Shown piece by piece: positions 1 to 12,710 of a stretch of 64,000 bases of DNA (its first letter is position 1; every line of letters starts with the position of its first letter). Below the pieces are notes generated by a model. That model did no database searches. It had not been told where the DNA came from and was given only the letters and a program-made list of their open reading frames with translations. Source of the stretch: Cryptomeria japonica (lineage: Eukaryota > Streptophyta > Pinopsida > Cupressales > Cupressaceae); contig NC_081410.1 of the NCBI RefSeq assembly GCF_030272615.1, positions 291,177,457-291,241,456 on the forward strand, written 5' to 3'. Made by a program: the position numbers and the translations under genes.

Positions 1-920
1 ACCCAAATAGGTAAAAACCATAGTGAGATGGGACTCACAAGTTAACTATTTGCAGTAATAGATAATTGACTGGTTAAGGTCTACAAAGTTCTTTGCTAGG
101 AGCGAATCCTTTTAAAGATGCCAAAGCTTAGTTAAAAGGTATACCCTGTAAAAGGTAGTACCCTATAAGGAGTAACCTTGGTAGAGGATTTCTGAATCCA
201 AACTAATGGATCACTTGGTTAGAGGATTTGTACAATGAAGCTTGTTAGAACTTACCCAGTAAGGGGATTTGACTGTTGCAGTGATTAGAAAACAATAGGT
301 GGTGTGATCTAGTAGTAGCACAACTTGCTTGTATAGATTTTCTTATGCACCCTCAATACTTCATTACCAACATACTCTGCAATTTAATGCTTTTGCCTTC
401 ACACATAACATATCTCCTTCACTCATACAAAATAATTCATTGTGATGTCAATATATAGACATTTAGATTTCATGTCAGCCTCTAGAAATCATATCACAAT
501 TTCCTAGGTGCAGTTTATCTGGTCAAACAATCATAATGCATCACAAAAATATTGCCAAAAATTATCGGTAAGGATAACTCATCATGACTAGTGATAACTC
601 ATCACATAATCAATGAATACCGGTTGGAACAAGCATTACCGATTGGAGTTAAACACATAAATCATTTATCCTTTGATGCTCCTTTGGTAATCTCTGATGG
701 ATCTTCAGGTTGATGCCGAGTTATGTATAACCAATGGTTGTCTCCATCTATATACTGGTTGTCACCATGTATTGGTTAGATATAAACCTCTAGTATACCA
801 ATTATAATATAAACAACTTTGAAGTCATAGCAGTAGACAATATGAACATATGTGTGGTATGTGTTTCATCAATGACAACATATGATGGAGTTATTCATTA
901 AAATTATTATCAATCCAACA
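1..920 (-). repeat. 3' LTR of element A (partial)
   Basis: Positions 1-520 match 6341-6858 and 521-920 match about 7923-8323, with scattered substitutions. On the minus strand it begins TGTTGGATTG at 920, directly after the polypurine tract AAAGGGAGAGAT. The opposite end lies outside the window. Confidence 0.85.
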
Positions 921-1092
921 ATCTCTCCCTTTGGCATTGATGACAACACTTGGAAAATTTTACAGTAATACCGCTAAGTGTGCTTAAATTTTTTTTTATA
1001 CACATATAATTATACTCCCCCTTACTACATACATCATATGAAATTTTCACAACACACATACATATTTCTACTCCCCCTTTGACAAAAATGAC
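921..1092 (-). other. Two polypurine tracts upstream of A's 3' LTR
   Basis: On the minus strand CCAAAGGGAGAGAT (921-934) touches the LTR and is the expected plus-strand primer. A second purine run, CAAAGGGGGAGTAG (about 1068-1081), lies about 150 bp upstream, with a further short run near 1013-1020. The same two-tract arrangement occurs in C and G. A TA dinucleotide run lies at about 1105-1126. Confidence 0.6.
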
Positions 1093-1174
1093 AAATTGAA
1101 AAGCTATATATATATATATATATATAATTTGTATGAAAATGTTTTACATATAAAAAAACACTTAAAAAATTGAA

Positions 1175-4100
1175 TCAAGATTCATGCATTGCTAGCCTCA
1201 TAAAAATGGCATTAAAGTTTCTCCTCAACTGAGGTAAAGCATCTTCCCATGTCTCCAACAAGTTCTCAGTGAACTCCAGTGTAGACATAATCTGAGTATG
1301 GAACTCTTCCATTGAATCAACTGTACATGTCTCTGGAGTAGCTAAAATAGCTTCTACATTCTTGTAGGCTCTTTGTAGTATGTCCACTTGGGATGTGAGT
1401 ATACTCTTCAATTCCTTCAGGGATCAATCCTTTTTCTTTTTCAAGATCATAGGTAATTAACTTATTTTGCAAATCATCCACAGATTTGCTAAAAGCAAAA
1501 ATAGAATCTTGAATTGGTACATATGCATTGCATATCTTCTCTAGCTCTTGCTTTATTTTAGTTCATCTGTTATTGATATCAGAATAAAAGAATGAAACAT
1601 TAGAAGTAGATGCAAGGAATTTACCTCCCGTTTCAATAGCTTTTATTAATAAATCTTTATTAAGAGATAGAGAAATTTTTCCTGTATCAATCTCTTTCAT
1701 AAGATGCTCTCCACACTTCTTCCTGTAACTCTTCTCAGCATAAGTTTGCGCTACTTCTTCTAGGGACTTAATTTGGTTAGATGCATTAGCAACCAATTGA
1801 CCGAGTTTTCTAATAGGTGTTGTCAAATGCCTTGTAGCAGTTTTTGGTAGTAGTCTGGTCAGAATATCCACAACATTTTGAATGGTTTCAACTTCCATTC
1901 TTTGTTCTTCAAGTCTCTTTTTGTGTGCCCTAGATTGCATGACAATTGCAATCTTCATCATTTAAGATGCACTCATATTATCAACAATTATAGGCTATGA
2001 GATGCCTAATGAGTCATCATCATCTTCATCAGTCTGTTGTAAAACTAATGATGTTACCGGTTCAGAAGATGTTACCTTAACAATCTCTTCTTTCTCTTGT
2101 TCTTTCTCTGTTTCCTGTTCAGAAATCTGTGTATCAACTTTTTCATCGAATTCATTCTGAGTGGGCTGTGAAATCGGTGGGAGTTGAGGTTTCACTGGTT
2201 GTTCCTTGGTAGGTGGAATATCCACTCCTGGTTGAGTTGCCAGTTTCTCAACTTTAGTAACGTGTGAATTTGAAATTGTTGGTGGCTACATTTCTGGTGC
2301 AGTAATGTCTCTAGATAGATCTATTGCATCCTGAATATCATCAACAAGTATGACTCATTGGACAATAGTGTCATCCTTCTTCTTGACAAGATAGACAACA
2401 TCAGCTTGCACAATTTCTTCCTCATCCATTTCAGGTCGATCAACAGTATCTTACTGATCCTTAGAGGAATGTATAAGTTCTTCCATCTATTGGATATTAC
2501 GAGCAATCTGATGAGTCTCAATCTCAAAAGGTTTCACCTTTCCACTAATTAGCTTCAATCTTCTTGTTTTGTAAGCAAAATGAACTTTGTACTTATCAAC
2601 TAATTCATTCAACTCATCCTTTGACAAATCAGAAAAATATTGTACAAATACATCATCTATGATTTCTTTTTCTTTCTTTATTGCTTCATCCCATTTATTC
2701 AAAAGAATATTATATAAGGAATTAGAGATATCCTTTTCAAGTTCATGAGGTAATCTATTATAATGGCACAAATAATTGATTACCTGTTGAATAATTTATT
2801 CCTTTTTATCTTCATTGAATGAATCAAAATAATCTTTGACATTATCAAATCTGTTTCTTCCTAACTTCTTCACTGTTCTCTCAAAGGTAGTCTCAGGCTT
2901 GTAACTTAAAACATCAAAAGGCACAATTGCCTTTGGCACTTCCTTCACTTGTTTGGCTATTTTATCGGTTGCTTTCATTTTCTTGGGTTCCTCCTCAGTA
3001 TCAGTACCTTTGGATTTTGCTTGGAGAATTAGTTTCTGACCTCTTTTCTTTGATGTAGTCTCCTTCTTTGCATATAATTTAGGTACTGGATCCTTTTTGG
3101 TTTGGACACTTTGTGTTAGTCTTGTACTTTTTATCATTTAAGGTGCTCTCTCAGCCTTCTTCTTCTTACCTTTACCACTTATGGATGGAACAGTACTGGT
3201 TTCAGCTATTGCAGTTTGAACTTCAACTGTATCCAATCTTGCCTTCTTTTTGTCCACTGGATATGCCAATAGGTTATTGGCATAACCGATCAGTAAGTCA
3301 TAGTAGACCTCATAGCTCATGTCTTCCATTTCTTCTTCTCTAGGCTCAATAACGTCCATCAAACATAAATTAGTAGTAACTGTGAAAATAATGTCCTTAG
3401 CGAAGTGTTTTACCACATCCTCAGGCAATCTTACTCTCATACTTATTTCTTCTGAAATACATTGAAATATTTATTCATTGTAGCAAAGAAGGTGTTCCTC
3501 ACAACCTTGATGCTATTCTTAATCTAGGCAGATACCGGTAGATCCTTAGACCATTAAAGATCACCAATTCTTGGTAGGAAATTCTAGAAATAAAAGAATA
3601 GACCGATCAACAACTATCCAAATTTAAACTTTTGACTACTATCCTTCTTGATAGATTGAAGATTCAACAATAATTGGCTCCTTATGTACTCACATAGGTC
3701 ATAATTAGAATTTTCAGCTATCATCTTATAAGCAGTATGCACCGCTGCAAATGGAACACTATTCAATCTACTAGAATAAAATATCCAGTTGCCTATAACC
3801 ATAGCTGCCAACTTAACCGCTGGGTCCTTGATGTTATTGATAGAAAAAGCATGCCCATTAGAGGTTGATCTGGTGTCTCTTTTGAAATTCACCTCAGCTT
3901 AGGTACTTCACCGGTTGAGTAAAAACCAGTTACAACTTGAATGTCTTCCTTGGTTATAGTATGAGTCCTTTCTAAATACATGTTTTCCCCATGAACACGA
4001 CTCAAAATAATTCGGATATGTTCCTCTTCAAATTCTTCAAGGAAATATGTTTCATTATGAAAAAATTTCTCATAAACCCTAATATATTTTGGTTGAATCT

Positions 4101-4320
4101 TTCCATTTTCATTGCAAAGGGATTTCAATTGAGAATATATCGACAATGATCCTAAATCCTCAATCTTGCAATCAATGTAGTTGGACAAATATCGTTTCAC
4201 TATGACACCACTAGGAACTTGTGATAAAGCATTATAAGACACAATTCATTTTGCCTTTACAACTTCCATAGGTTCAGATGTGATCATCAATTTCTCTACT
4301 GGTTTAGAAGATGATGCCAT
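1175..4320 (-). pseudogene. ORF2 of element A, unknown conserved protein (decayed)
   Basis: Not a family I can name. The probable start is the ATG at 4320 (MASSSK...), the same first five residues as ORF2 of element C. Length is about 1,050 codons with several in-frame stops and frameshifts. From the N-terminus: a globular part (about 4320-3614) with the motif ITKEDIQVVTGFYSTGEVP and a later YDLCEYIRSQL; a second block (3440-3138) with RLPEDVVKHF and DVIEPREEEM; a Lys/Glu-rich linker; a helical part (2771-2487, 1961-1563); and a C-terminal helical segment ending at 1175. Blocks one and two align with C's ORF2 at matching positions. No membrane segment, signal peptide, or polymerase or integrase motif is visible. 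A Gag-like or regulatory accessory role is inference only. Confidence 0.7.
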
Positions 4321-4789
4321 TTCAGATAAACTAGATTCAAAGCAGGATTTTTCAAAGAAATACCTTATTTTATGTGCGTTGCCTCGTTTATCGATTGAAT
4401 ACTTAACTGTACACCAGTTTAGTCTTCACCAACCTTCAAATCAACTTGATCACTCAAATCACGATACAACTTCAACTAAAATCAGCTAACAATCCTTTCT
4501 TAGCTTTGTAAGCGCTCAAAAAATCTTTCTCGAAAGCATTAGGGTAAAAGTAACAAAGTGAAACTCCCTTTTATCCTTTTTACCTACTACATTAAATGCT
4601 CACCTGTTACAAACCCTAATTACACCACTTAATGATACATATAATAATGATAGATGTAAAACTAGTTGATAACCAATTGACAAAATGTTATCAAAATATC
4701 ATGCATTCAAATTCCCTTACCACTCATTCATCTCAAGGGGTCCGGAAGTGGATTTACCGATATGCTCCCCTTAGCCATATTGAAAAGGC
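4321..4789 (-). other. Gap between gag and ORF2 in element A
   Basis: These 469 bp carry no open frame. Element C has a gap of almost the same size (13711-14169), with a few shared short words such as ATAAAAGGGA on the coding strand. It may be a leader or promoter for ORF2; no experimental sign is available. Confidence 0.4.
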
Positions 4790-6086
4790 TTAGTTCACCG
4801 GTACAGGATTCTCCACACTGGGTGAAGGATTAGTTTCTTCTCTAGGTAAATCATCACTCTTCTTCTTCCATATTCGATTCATTTCTTCTCTGGTTCCTTC
4901 AATATTGACCTTCTGCTTGCCTTTCTGATCTTTAGAAGGATTGATCGGTTTGCTCTTTCTGGATCTACAAAAATTTGCCATGTGTCCTGGTTTATGACAA
5001 TGATAGCAGGCCATTCCAGATGATCTCCAAGGTCCTGCATTACCTCTCCTAGTTCTTCTTCTGCAATTCATAACCACATGACCAAAGTTGTTACATATGG
5101 TGCAAATGACATTTGTTACCTTTTTCATCTCAAATGGACTAAATCGGTTATCGTAGGGTCTTTACCACTTCATGTTACCTCGGTTATCATAGTTTCTCAT
5201 CTAATTTCCATTTGGTCTTGGATGCATATGCGATACAAGATTATTTGCTCCATATCTGCATTCAGCTGATCTATGTCCATACATTTTGCATGTGAAGCAA
5301 TGACCTTCAAATTTCTTGGATACATACCTAGCATTTGTATTATAGCTTACATTTCCATTAGGTTTGTTTCTACAAACATTTGCAGTGTGACCGGGTTTAT
5401 GGCAAAACAAAACAAACAGGTTTAAAGACCTTCTTACCGGTAGGCTTTTTAGCCTTAGGAGCAGATTTGTTCTTATGAGTGTTGCTCTTGGTACCTGAGG
5501 ATTCTCCTTTTTCAGATGTGTGAAAACCAAGTCTAGAGGTATCACCATTCATCCTTTGTGATTGAATTTTTTCTTCTAGCAAGGTAGAAATTCTGTTGAA
5601 CTTTTCTAATTTCCCATTTGCTTTAGTGAGATGTTTGGTGAGATCTTCATTATGTTTTGACAGGTTCTCTCTCAGAGATGATGCTAATTCAAGATCTAGC
5701 TGTAAGTTTTCTTTTTCTTCTTTCTTTGCATTCAAATTCTCATGCAAAGTAGCATTCTCTCACTTGATCTTGACAATCTCATGATCTCTTTCCTTGATGA
5801 GATCTTCAGTAGTTCTCCTGGCTTCCAATTCTTGACTCATGCGGATAGTAAGACCTTCTAGCTTTCTCATCAGATTTAGCTTTTCACTGTTTAGTTTTTC
5901 AACTTCCTCAACTAAAGCATCAATATTGTCCTCATCTGAAGAAATATTATTAGATATTTCTAACAGTTGTTCAGTTAGCTCTCTCCTTTTGACTTGAGAA
6001 TCTTTCAGTTTGACCCTTAGGGTTTCAAGATCATTTCTACTAGCCTGAAGCTCTCTAGCCATCTCAAAGTAGCTCATATCCCCCAT
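4790..6086 (-). pseudogene. Gag-like protein of element A with four CCHC knuckles
   Basis: The start is the ATG at 6086 (MGDMSYFEMARELQASRNDL). Residues 1 to about 220 are strongly heptad-patterned coiled coil, followed by a basic Lys-rich stretch and four zinc knuckles of the form C-x2-C-x4-H-x4-C: CHKPGHTANVC (its first Cys in the shifted frame), CFTCKMYGHRSAEC, CTICNNFGHVVMNC and CYHCHKPGHMANFC. This fits an RNA-binding nucleocapsid fused to a coiled-coil multimerisation region. One in-frame TGA lies near 5760, a frameshift near 5400, and further stops near 5198 and 5130, so it is a pseudogene. I see no classical capsid (UBN2 or retrotrans_gag) signature. The ORF ends at 4790. Confidence 0.75.
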
Positions 6087-6133
6087 GGTAGCTTCAGGGT
6101 TTCCTTCCAAGAGATTAGGCTTTAAATAAGTTA

Positions 6134-6146
6134 GGCTTTGATACCA
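6134..6146 (-). other. Primer-binding site of element A
   Basis: The minus strand reads TGGTATCAAAGCC three bases after the LTR end at 6149. It matches the initiator-Met tRNA type (TGGTATCAGAGC) with one change, as in Copia elements. Confidence 0.75.
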
Positions 6147-6148
6147 AT

Positions 6149-8323
6149 TGATAGACTTGTAAAGCACTGAGAGGGGGAGGGGGGTGAATTAGTGACACCA
6201 AAAATACTACTACTTTAAACACTGACCGGTAGATATCCTTAACAAGTTTGTTAAATAATATGTATGTAATCCAAAATGATATAACAACATCCACAATAAG
6301 TAAAAAATCCACCATAACACAAGTGTTTATACATGGAAAACCCAAATAGGTAAAAACCATGGTGAGATGGGACTCACAAGTTAACTATATGCAGTAATAG
6401 ATAACTAACCGGTTAAGGTCTACAAAGTGCTCTGCTAGGAGCGAATCCTGTTAAAGATCCCAAATCTTAGTTAAAATCTATACCCTGTAAAAGGTAGTAC
6501 CCTATAAGGAGTAACCTCGGTAGAGGATTTATGAATCCAAACTAATGGATCACCTGGTTAGAGGATTTGTAGAATGAAGCTTGTTAGAGCTTACACGGTT
6601 AGGGGATTTGACTGTTGCAATGATTAGAAAACAACAGGTGGTGTGATCTAGTAGTAGAACAACTTGCTTGTATAGATCCTCTTATGCGCACTCATTACTT
6701 CATTACCAACATACTTTGCAACTTAATGCTTCTGCCTTCGCACATAACATATCTCCTTTGCTCATACAAAATAATTCTTTGTGATGTCAATATATAGACA
6801 TTTACATTTCATGTCAGCCTCTAGAAATCATATCACAATTTCCTAGGTGCAGTATATCTGTTAGGTCCTGGAGACAACTGAGAGGGGGGGGGGGTGAATC
6901 AGTTGTCAAATAAATTCAAACCAAAAACTTATCAACCAACTTAATGCTTAATACTGATAAACCAGTTAAGTGTGTTGGTAGACAGTGTTAACAGTAAATT
7001 GCTATACCAGTAAGGATTAATGCATGAAACATAAACATAAAGTCATCCACAACACATGACACCAATATTTGTACGTGGATACCTTGTAAGGGGAAAATCC
7101 ATGGTGGGAAACCTTACCCACAATCAGATGATACTACTGCAAATAATAAGTGTACATAAAGGGGTCTGCACATGCAGAAAGGCCAACAACCTAGAGCTCA
7201 CTACTCAATCACAAAATGGGAGTCACATTGACTACAGTTGGATGGTTAAATCCAATAAGAATGTACTGCACAAAATAGCATCTTCATAAGCTAGATTCAG
7301 TACCGGTGTAATGCTGATATGCTTCTACAAAAACCTAACTTCACCTTCAAATGATGTCTTCGTGTATATCCCTGCTTGATCTCACATATACCTTCACTTA
7401 ATTCTTTTTCACATTCCACACTTAATCTTACAAATAAGATCTTACATTTATACCATACCCTAAGACCAATTTTAGTAGGTCGGCTCTACGAGATATTACA
7501 ATAAAAACATTTTACAAACAATATAATATCTGATGCAATAACTAATTGAACATGTCGGCTTAATGCATTTACAACAATAATAAATCATCTCCATAGCTTG
7601 CCATGCTGATCTGGAAAAGATAAACTTGCTGGTGTAACCCTAGATAACTTGGACCTATTTGCTGGTAAAAGAAAATATGCAAATATGAATATACCAATGA
7701 TTATTTCTTCAAAATAAAGTGTCCACATGATGTCTTCGACATTACCAAGTGTCTTCATATCATTCCAGGTATCGGTGAACAATATATCCTGCCGGTGAAC
7801 CATATACCAGTAATTGTTGCATAGTTTACTACTTGCCGGTGAATGTTGCTAGATCTCCAAAGTAGGTGTATTAGTAGGTGTTGACATCAATGACAGAACC
7901 ATACCAAAACAACAATAGTATCTTGTCAAACAATCATAACTCATCACAAAAATACTGCCAAAAATTATTGGTAAGGATAACTAATCACGACTAGTGATAA
8001 CTAATCACATAATCAATGAATACCGATTGGAACAAGCATTACCAGTTGGATTTAAACACATAAACCATTTATCCTTTGATTCTCCTTTGATAATCTTTGC
8101 TGGATCTTTAGGTTGATGCCAAGTTATGTATAACCAATGGTTGTCTCCATGTATATACCGGTTGTCACCATATATAGGTTAGATATAAACCTCTAGTATA
8201 CCGATTGTAATATAAACAACTTTGAAGTCACACCGGTAGACAATATGAACATATGTCTGGTATGTGTTTCATTAGTGACAATATATGATGAAGTTATTCA
8301 TTACAATCATCACCAAGCCAACA
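6149..8323 (-). repeat. 5' LTR of element A, interrupted by a solo LTR
   Basis: LTR ends are at 8323 (minus TGTTGGCTTG) and 6149 (...GTCTATCA). Without the nested insertion it is about 1.1 kb. Near the primer site it carries the hairpin CACTGA / TTAGTG (6165-6170 with 6189-6194) around a purine-rich loop that reads C-rich on the minus strand. It is interrupted at 6859-7917. Confidence 0.8.
6859..7917 (-). repeat. Solo LTR of the Copia H family inside A's LTR
   Basis: It is homologous, in reverse orientation, to the 5' LTR of Copia H at 33956-35054. Both LTR copies of A show that it interrupts a continuous sequence between 520 and 521 of the left copy. Flanks ATATC (6854-6858) and GTATC (7918-7922) are a probable 5-bp target duplication with one change. 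No internal region is present, so it is a solo LTR from unequal recombination. Near its terminus lies a perfect 9-bp inverted repeat GACAACTGA / TCAGTTGTC (6873-6881, 6899-6907). The right end is uncertain by about 3 bp. Confidence 0.8.
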
Positions 8324-9400
8324 ACTTCAAGTTCTTCAACCTTTCAACATCATATTCTTTAAGTGCTACCTCAAGTTTCTTCTCCAAACTCATATCCATG
8401 GATTCCAGATTTAGGATCTTCCTCAAGCTGTTAAAATTCCTCTGAGGCACAAGGCTCTGATACCAATTGTTGGAATTAAAGAAAACTAAGAGGGGGAGGG
8501 GGGTGAATTAGTGTTCTACTAGAATGATCAATTTTAACCTTATGAAAACATGCATTCACCAACCGGTTTACAAATACATATAAAATTGAAAGAAGTAAAG
8601 CAACCAATAAGCCAATCACACAAATGAATACCATAACACACAAAATTATACGTGGAAAACCTCAAAGAGGAAAAACCATGGTGGGATTTGTGACCCACAA
8701 TATCAATCCACTGGTAATATGAAGAGATATTACAAAATATAGGGGCCTGCACTTGCAGGAAGGCTTACAGCCTAGAGCACACTGCTCAATCACAAAAATA
8801 GCCTCACTGACTACATAGAAATCTACACTATAGTCTAGAGAAATGATTGAACTGCAATGATAGCATCTTCTATGCCTGAATACAGTTCGATTAAGCTCTG
8901 TCTATTCCAGTCTGAAACCCTAAACCCTTACCGTAATACCCTCTTACATAAATATCCTCACATACATTATCTCTCTTATATATTTCTCATCTCCATTACA
9001 TATCCATATACTTGCCTATATATACATACTCTTTTATATCACAAAATGATATAATCAATTGACTTTTATACCCTTTACAAAATATCATGCCTTATGTCGG
9101 CTTACAAAGATAATTACAATATGAATATACATGTTGGCTCAATAACATAAACACATGAATATAAAAAATAATTGCTGATGCCGGATCTCCCAAATGATGT
9201 TGGCCTCCAATATCGATAACCTAAATGTGAACCATGGTGACCTGCATTGCCGGTACCGAAAGAATTCCTTCCAACCTGCTAGTGCTAGTGAAGTTTCTGC
9301 CGGTACACAACTAAACCAAAATATGAAGCCAAAACAAGTTGCCATGTTGCCATCGATAACAACATATTTAAACCAACCAATTGAGTGTCAATTTCCAACA
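8324..9400 (-). mobile_element. 5' end of pol-less element B (LTR, primer site, gag start)
   Basis: The LTR spans about 8468-9400: minus TGTTGGAAATTGACACTCA at 9400, end CCAACA at 8468. Its first 20 bases closely resemble the LTR start of element C, so B and C are related. The minus-strand primer site TGGTATCAGAGCC lies at 8453-8465. A Gag start ATG at 8399 gives MDMSLEKKLEVALKEYDVER, similar to the starts of C and G. Element A interrupts B at 8323/8324 after about 25 codons; the rest of B would lie left of the window. The LTR carries the hairpin GAAAACTAA / TTAGTGTTC (8481-8489, 8508-8516). Confidence 0.75.
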
Positions 9401-9484
9401 CTTAAGACTCTTCATCTAGCAACATCTTTATTAGTAGAGGAAAAATAAAGTTTTATCAAAATTTTCAAAGAAAAACAAATAAAT

Positions 9485-10720
9485 TTCACTTGGTCATATG
9501 TGGATATGCCTTTCTTGGATCTAGATTTCATAATGTACCAGTTATTAATAACTCCAAGGGTCAAGCTTGTGAAACAAAAGCTAAGAAAAATGCATCTACA
9601 TATAGCCTTGTTGGTGAAATATGAATTGAAAAAGCTATTGGATGTAGGGTTTATTAGATCTATCAATTATGCAAAGTGGACTTCAAATAAAGTACCTATT
9701 TAAAAACCAAACAAGAGCATTATGATATGCACAAATTTTAGAGACTTGAGCAGAGCATGTCTAAAGGATTATTTTCCTTTGCCAAACATAGATATTATTA
9801 TGGATCTGACCACAGGTCATGCTATTTTATCTCTGATGAATGACATTTATGGTTATAATCAGATAATAATAGCCCTAGAATACCAAGACAAAACTCCTTT
9901 TACCTATCCTTGGGGAACATACTGTTGGAACATCATGCCATTTGGACTACAAAATGCAAGTGCCACATATTAGAGAGAAATGACCACAACCATCCATGAC
10001 ATGATGCATACCTTTATGGAAGATTATCTTGATGATATTTTAGGAAAATCATACACCGAGAAAGAGAACCTCACCATTCTAGAGAAGATCTTTTATTGTA
10101 TGGAGAAATTTAATGTGCGCCTTAATCCAAAGAAGTGCATCTTTGTAGTAACATTTATTAAACTCCTAGGATACATTGTATCAACAAATAGAATAGAGGT
10201 AGACCATGAAAAATTAAAAGAAATCATGGAGATGTTGTCTCCCAAGAATATCAGTCAGCTTCGCTCACTACAAGGAAAATTGCAGTCTATCCATAGATTA
10301 ATCTCACAAATAGCTGACCGATGTCATCCTTTTTCACATCTTTTGCATAGAAATGTACCTTTCAAGTGGGATGATAAGTGTGAAGAAGCTTTCCAAATTT
10401 TAAAAGAGTATTTGATGTATCCACCAATCCTCATGCCTCCTATTGAAGGAAAACCCCTTCTGCTTTATATATTGGCAACACAAGCATCTCTTGGTGCTCT
10501 CTTAGCTCAAGAAGACTTTGAGGGGAAGGAAATGGAAATTTATTACATTGAGTAGGACTCTTGTAGGCTATGAATTAAACTAAACTCCAATTGAGCATGC
10601 ATTATTGGTTGTAGTTTTTGCATCTCAAAAATTGTGCCACTACATGTTAACTCATCTAATAAAACTTGTAGCCAAGATAGACTCCTTACAGTATTTGCTC
10701 AGCAAGGTAGATTTGACAAG
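9485..10720 (+). pseudogene. Gypsy reverse transcriptase-RNase H relic (Q)
   Basis: One frame runs from 9500 to 10555 with in-frame stops at 9701-9703, 9971-9973 and 10553-10555. The order is Gypsy RT fingers (MDMPFLDLDF, VKQKLRKMH), NFRDLSRACLKDYFPLP, MPFGLQNASATY, then the catalytic YLDD (10025-10036, intact), NPKKCIF, LLGYIVS and a connection region. The RNase H that follows starts LLLYILATQASLGALLAQED and lacks the first catalytic Asp; it breaks off near 10720. The RT resembles the Tat/Athila branch of Ty3-gypsy. Gag, protease and integrase are missing. It begins directly beside B's LTR at 9401. Confidence 0.8.
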
Positions 10721-11668
10721 AATATTCAATCAATAGTATACATCTTCGTAAGTTTTAGAAATGAGTTTCTTCAAAACCTAGATGCAAGGGGCAAAAATAC
10801 AAAAAAACTAAAAATCAAGAAAAGTACAAAAAACAAAAAAATAGGAAAAATACAAAAAAAATCATTGAATCAGAAAAAGTGCAATAAAAATAAAGTGGTG
10901 AAAACTTGGCAACATGAGCTGCTTGTGACAAACCAACTCTTCTATATATTTGGATTTTAGGATTCCTTCCACATCCATAATCATTGTACATATCCATAAT
11001 AAAACCTCCTACCCATTTCTATTTGATCATATCATGATATTCCACATTCATGATCATTGTAAATATCCCATTAATAAATTCCTACCATGGCTTGTGAGCT
11101 AGTGCTTCCATACACCTATCTTATTCCATTGATAATAAATAGTCATCCATCTTTCCATAATTCATCCATCCATAATAAGGAAGTTCATTCCTATGCTAGG
11201 GGCAAATCCTCAACCTAGTTATGAAGTAGGATCCTTGAATGTCACACTTCAGAGGATAACAATTTGAATTTTGATACACAGATGACAAGCAACATAACAA
11301 CATAGTTTAAACAAAATCATGAGATGGACTATTGAACGATGAATGCAACTCAAACATGAAACATCGATTTACAAACTCAATCAAATAAAGTGATGCCAAT
11401 TTATATTAGAAACTATTTGAATGGGATGATCATATCTATTTTGATAAGAAAACATATCTATGGCAAAGAAGGTTCAATGTTTGTATCTTTATTTTTGTTA
11501 ATCATGTTTCCTATGCTACTCGAGGATGTCTGAGACTAGAGAATCTATGATGGGGCATGGTTATTTTATTTCTTTTCTACTTATGGATTATTCTTCAATA
11601 ATGTGTATACTCATCTAAGGAATGATTAGAAAAAGATCATCGAGGATGTTTCGAGTTATGCATGAAAG
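10721..11668. other. Non-coding A-rich stretch with a diverged tandem repeat
   Basis: No gene is visible. 10795-10875 is A-rich low complexity. A unit of about 73 bp containing CCACATCCATAATCATTG occurs at about 10968 and again, diverged (CCACATTCATGATCATTG), at about 11041. The words CGAGGATGT near 11521 and 11641 repeat. It is probably 3' non-coding sequence of Q or an LTR relic. Confidence 0.4.
11664..11668. other. Left target duplication of element C (GAAAG)
   Basis: GAAAG at 11664-11668 is repeated exactly at 19007-19011, directly outside the two LTRs. Confidence 0.9.
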
Positions 11669-12642
11669 TGTTGGCAATTGACACTCATCCGGTAAGGGTT
11701 AATGGTTTTTAGGGTTGTTATTGATGGTAACTCTTCTTCAGGTGATTGAAGATTTTTTGGGTTATCCGGCATCAACCACCATTCATTTCAGTTACCGACA
11801 TTCACTTTACTTCACAACCAGCTAAGTCCAGATCCCAATAACATGAATTTGGAACTCGGTATTGGATAGGACCTAACTAGGAGATCTTAAGGCCCCGATC
11901 ATTTATTTCATAGATTTTATGGTAACATGTGAAGGCCGACATGGTCATTGGGATTATGTTTGAGATTCATTATATTTCGGTAGCCGACAGGTTTATAATT
12001 TTTATTAAAGCTGACATGGTGGAAGATAGAAGGATATTTAAGGAGATCCTTTCAACAATAGATCGAAGAAGTGGTGGAATGTGAATATTTGGTTGCGAAT
12101 TATTTAGTGATTATCAGTATACATTTTGGTCAGTGATTAGGAGCGTTTATGTGCAGTTTCACATGCACAGCATAATGAGTAGTAGAACAAGGCAAACCAT
12201 AGCATCAACAAACTAGTACACAGTGAGGGTTATCAGAGCATGAACCAAAACTTATCCAGCATGGTTAGATGCATCTTATAAGTTCATTCTACTTTTTGAT
12301 TACTTTGTAATGTTTTGCAAGTCAGTGAAACTTCCCATTCCGTGTTTGAGCAGTGAGCTCTAGGTTGATGGCCTGATTGCATATGCAATCCCCTACATGT
12401 AATATTTGTATACCTTGATCAAGTATGTAAATATTCTTTGTATTAAGCCCACCGTGGTTTTTCCCTTTGTAGGGTTTTCCACGTATAAATATTGGTGTTA
12501 TGGTGTTGCCTCTTTATGTGTTATTTGGTGTATGCACTTTAATTTTATTTACTATTAATTGGTTAATAATAATAAGTTCCAAATTGTCATTACCGGTAGA
12601 ACACTGATTCACCCCCCCTCTTAGTGTTCTTGGATTCCAACA
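11669..12642 (+). repeat. 5' LTR of element C
   Basis: 974 bp, TG...CA ends. A possible TATA-like element, ATATTTAAGG, lies near 12030. The terminal hairpin GAACACTGA / TTAGTGTTC (12599-12607, 12621-12629) encloses a loop with a run of seven C. Confidence 0.9.
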
Positions 12643-12644
12643 AT

Positions 12645-12657
12645 TGGTATAAGAGCC
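12645..12657 (+). other. Primer-binding site of element C
   Basis: TGGTATAAGAGCC lies two bases after the LTR; it is the initiator-Met tRNA type with one base change. Confidence 0.75.
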
Positions 12658-12710
12658 TAGTTCCTTGGAAGAAGTTTAACCACTTGAGGAAGATCCAAAA
12701 GTTGAAATCA

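Larger units (their letters stand above)
1..8323 (-). mobile_element. Pol-less LTR retrotransposon A (left end cut by window)
   Basis: Direct repeats at 1-920 and 6149-8323 (the second interrupted by a nested LTR) flank an internal region read on the minus strand. Order in the minus direction: 5' LTR, Copia-type primer site, Gag-like ORF with CCHC knuckles, about 470-bp gap, long ORF2, two polypurine tracts, 3' LTR. I find no protease, integrase, reverse transcriptase or RNase H, so the element is non-autonomous. About 190 bp of the 3' LTR lies left of the window, judged by alignment to 6149-6341. It sits inside the 5' end of element B; its right flank begins ACTTC at 8324, but the matching target duplication is outside the window. 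Confidence 0.85.
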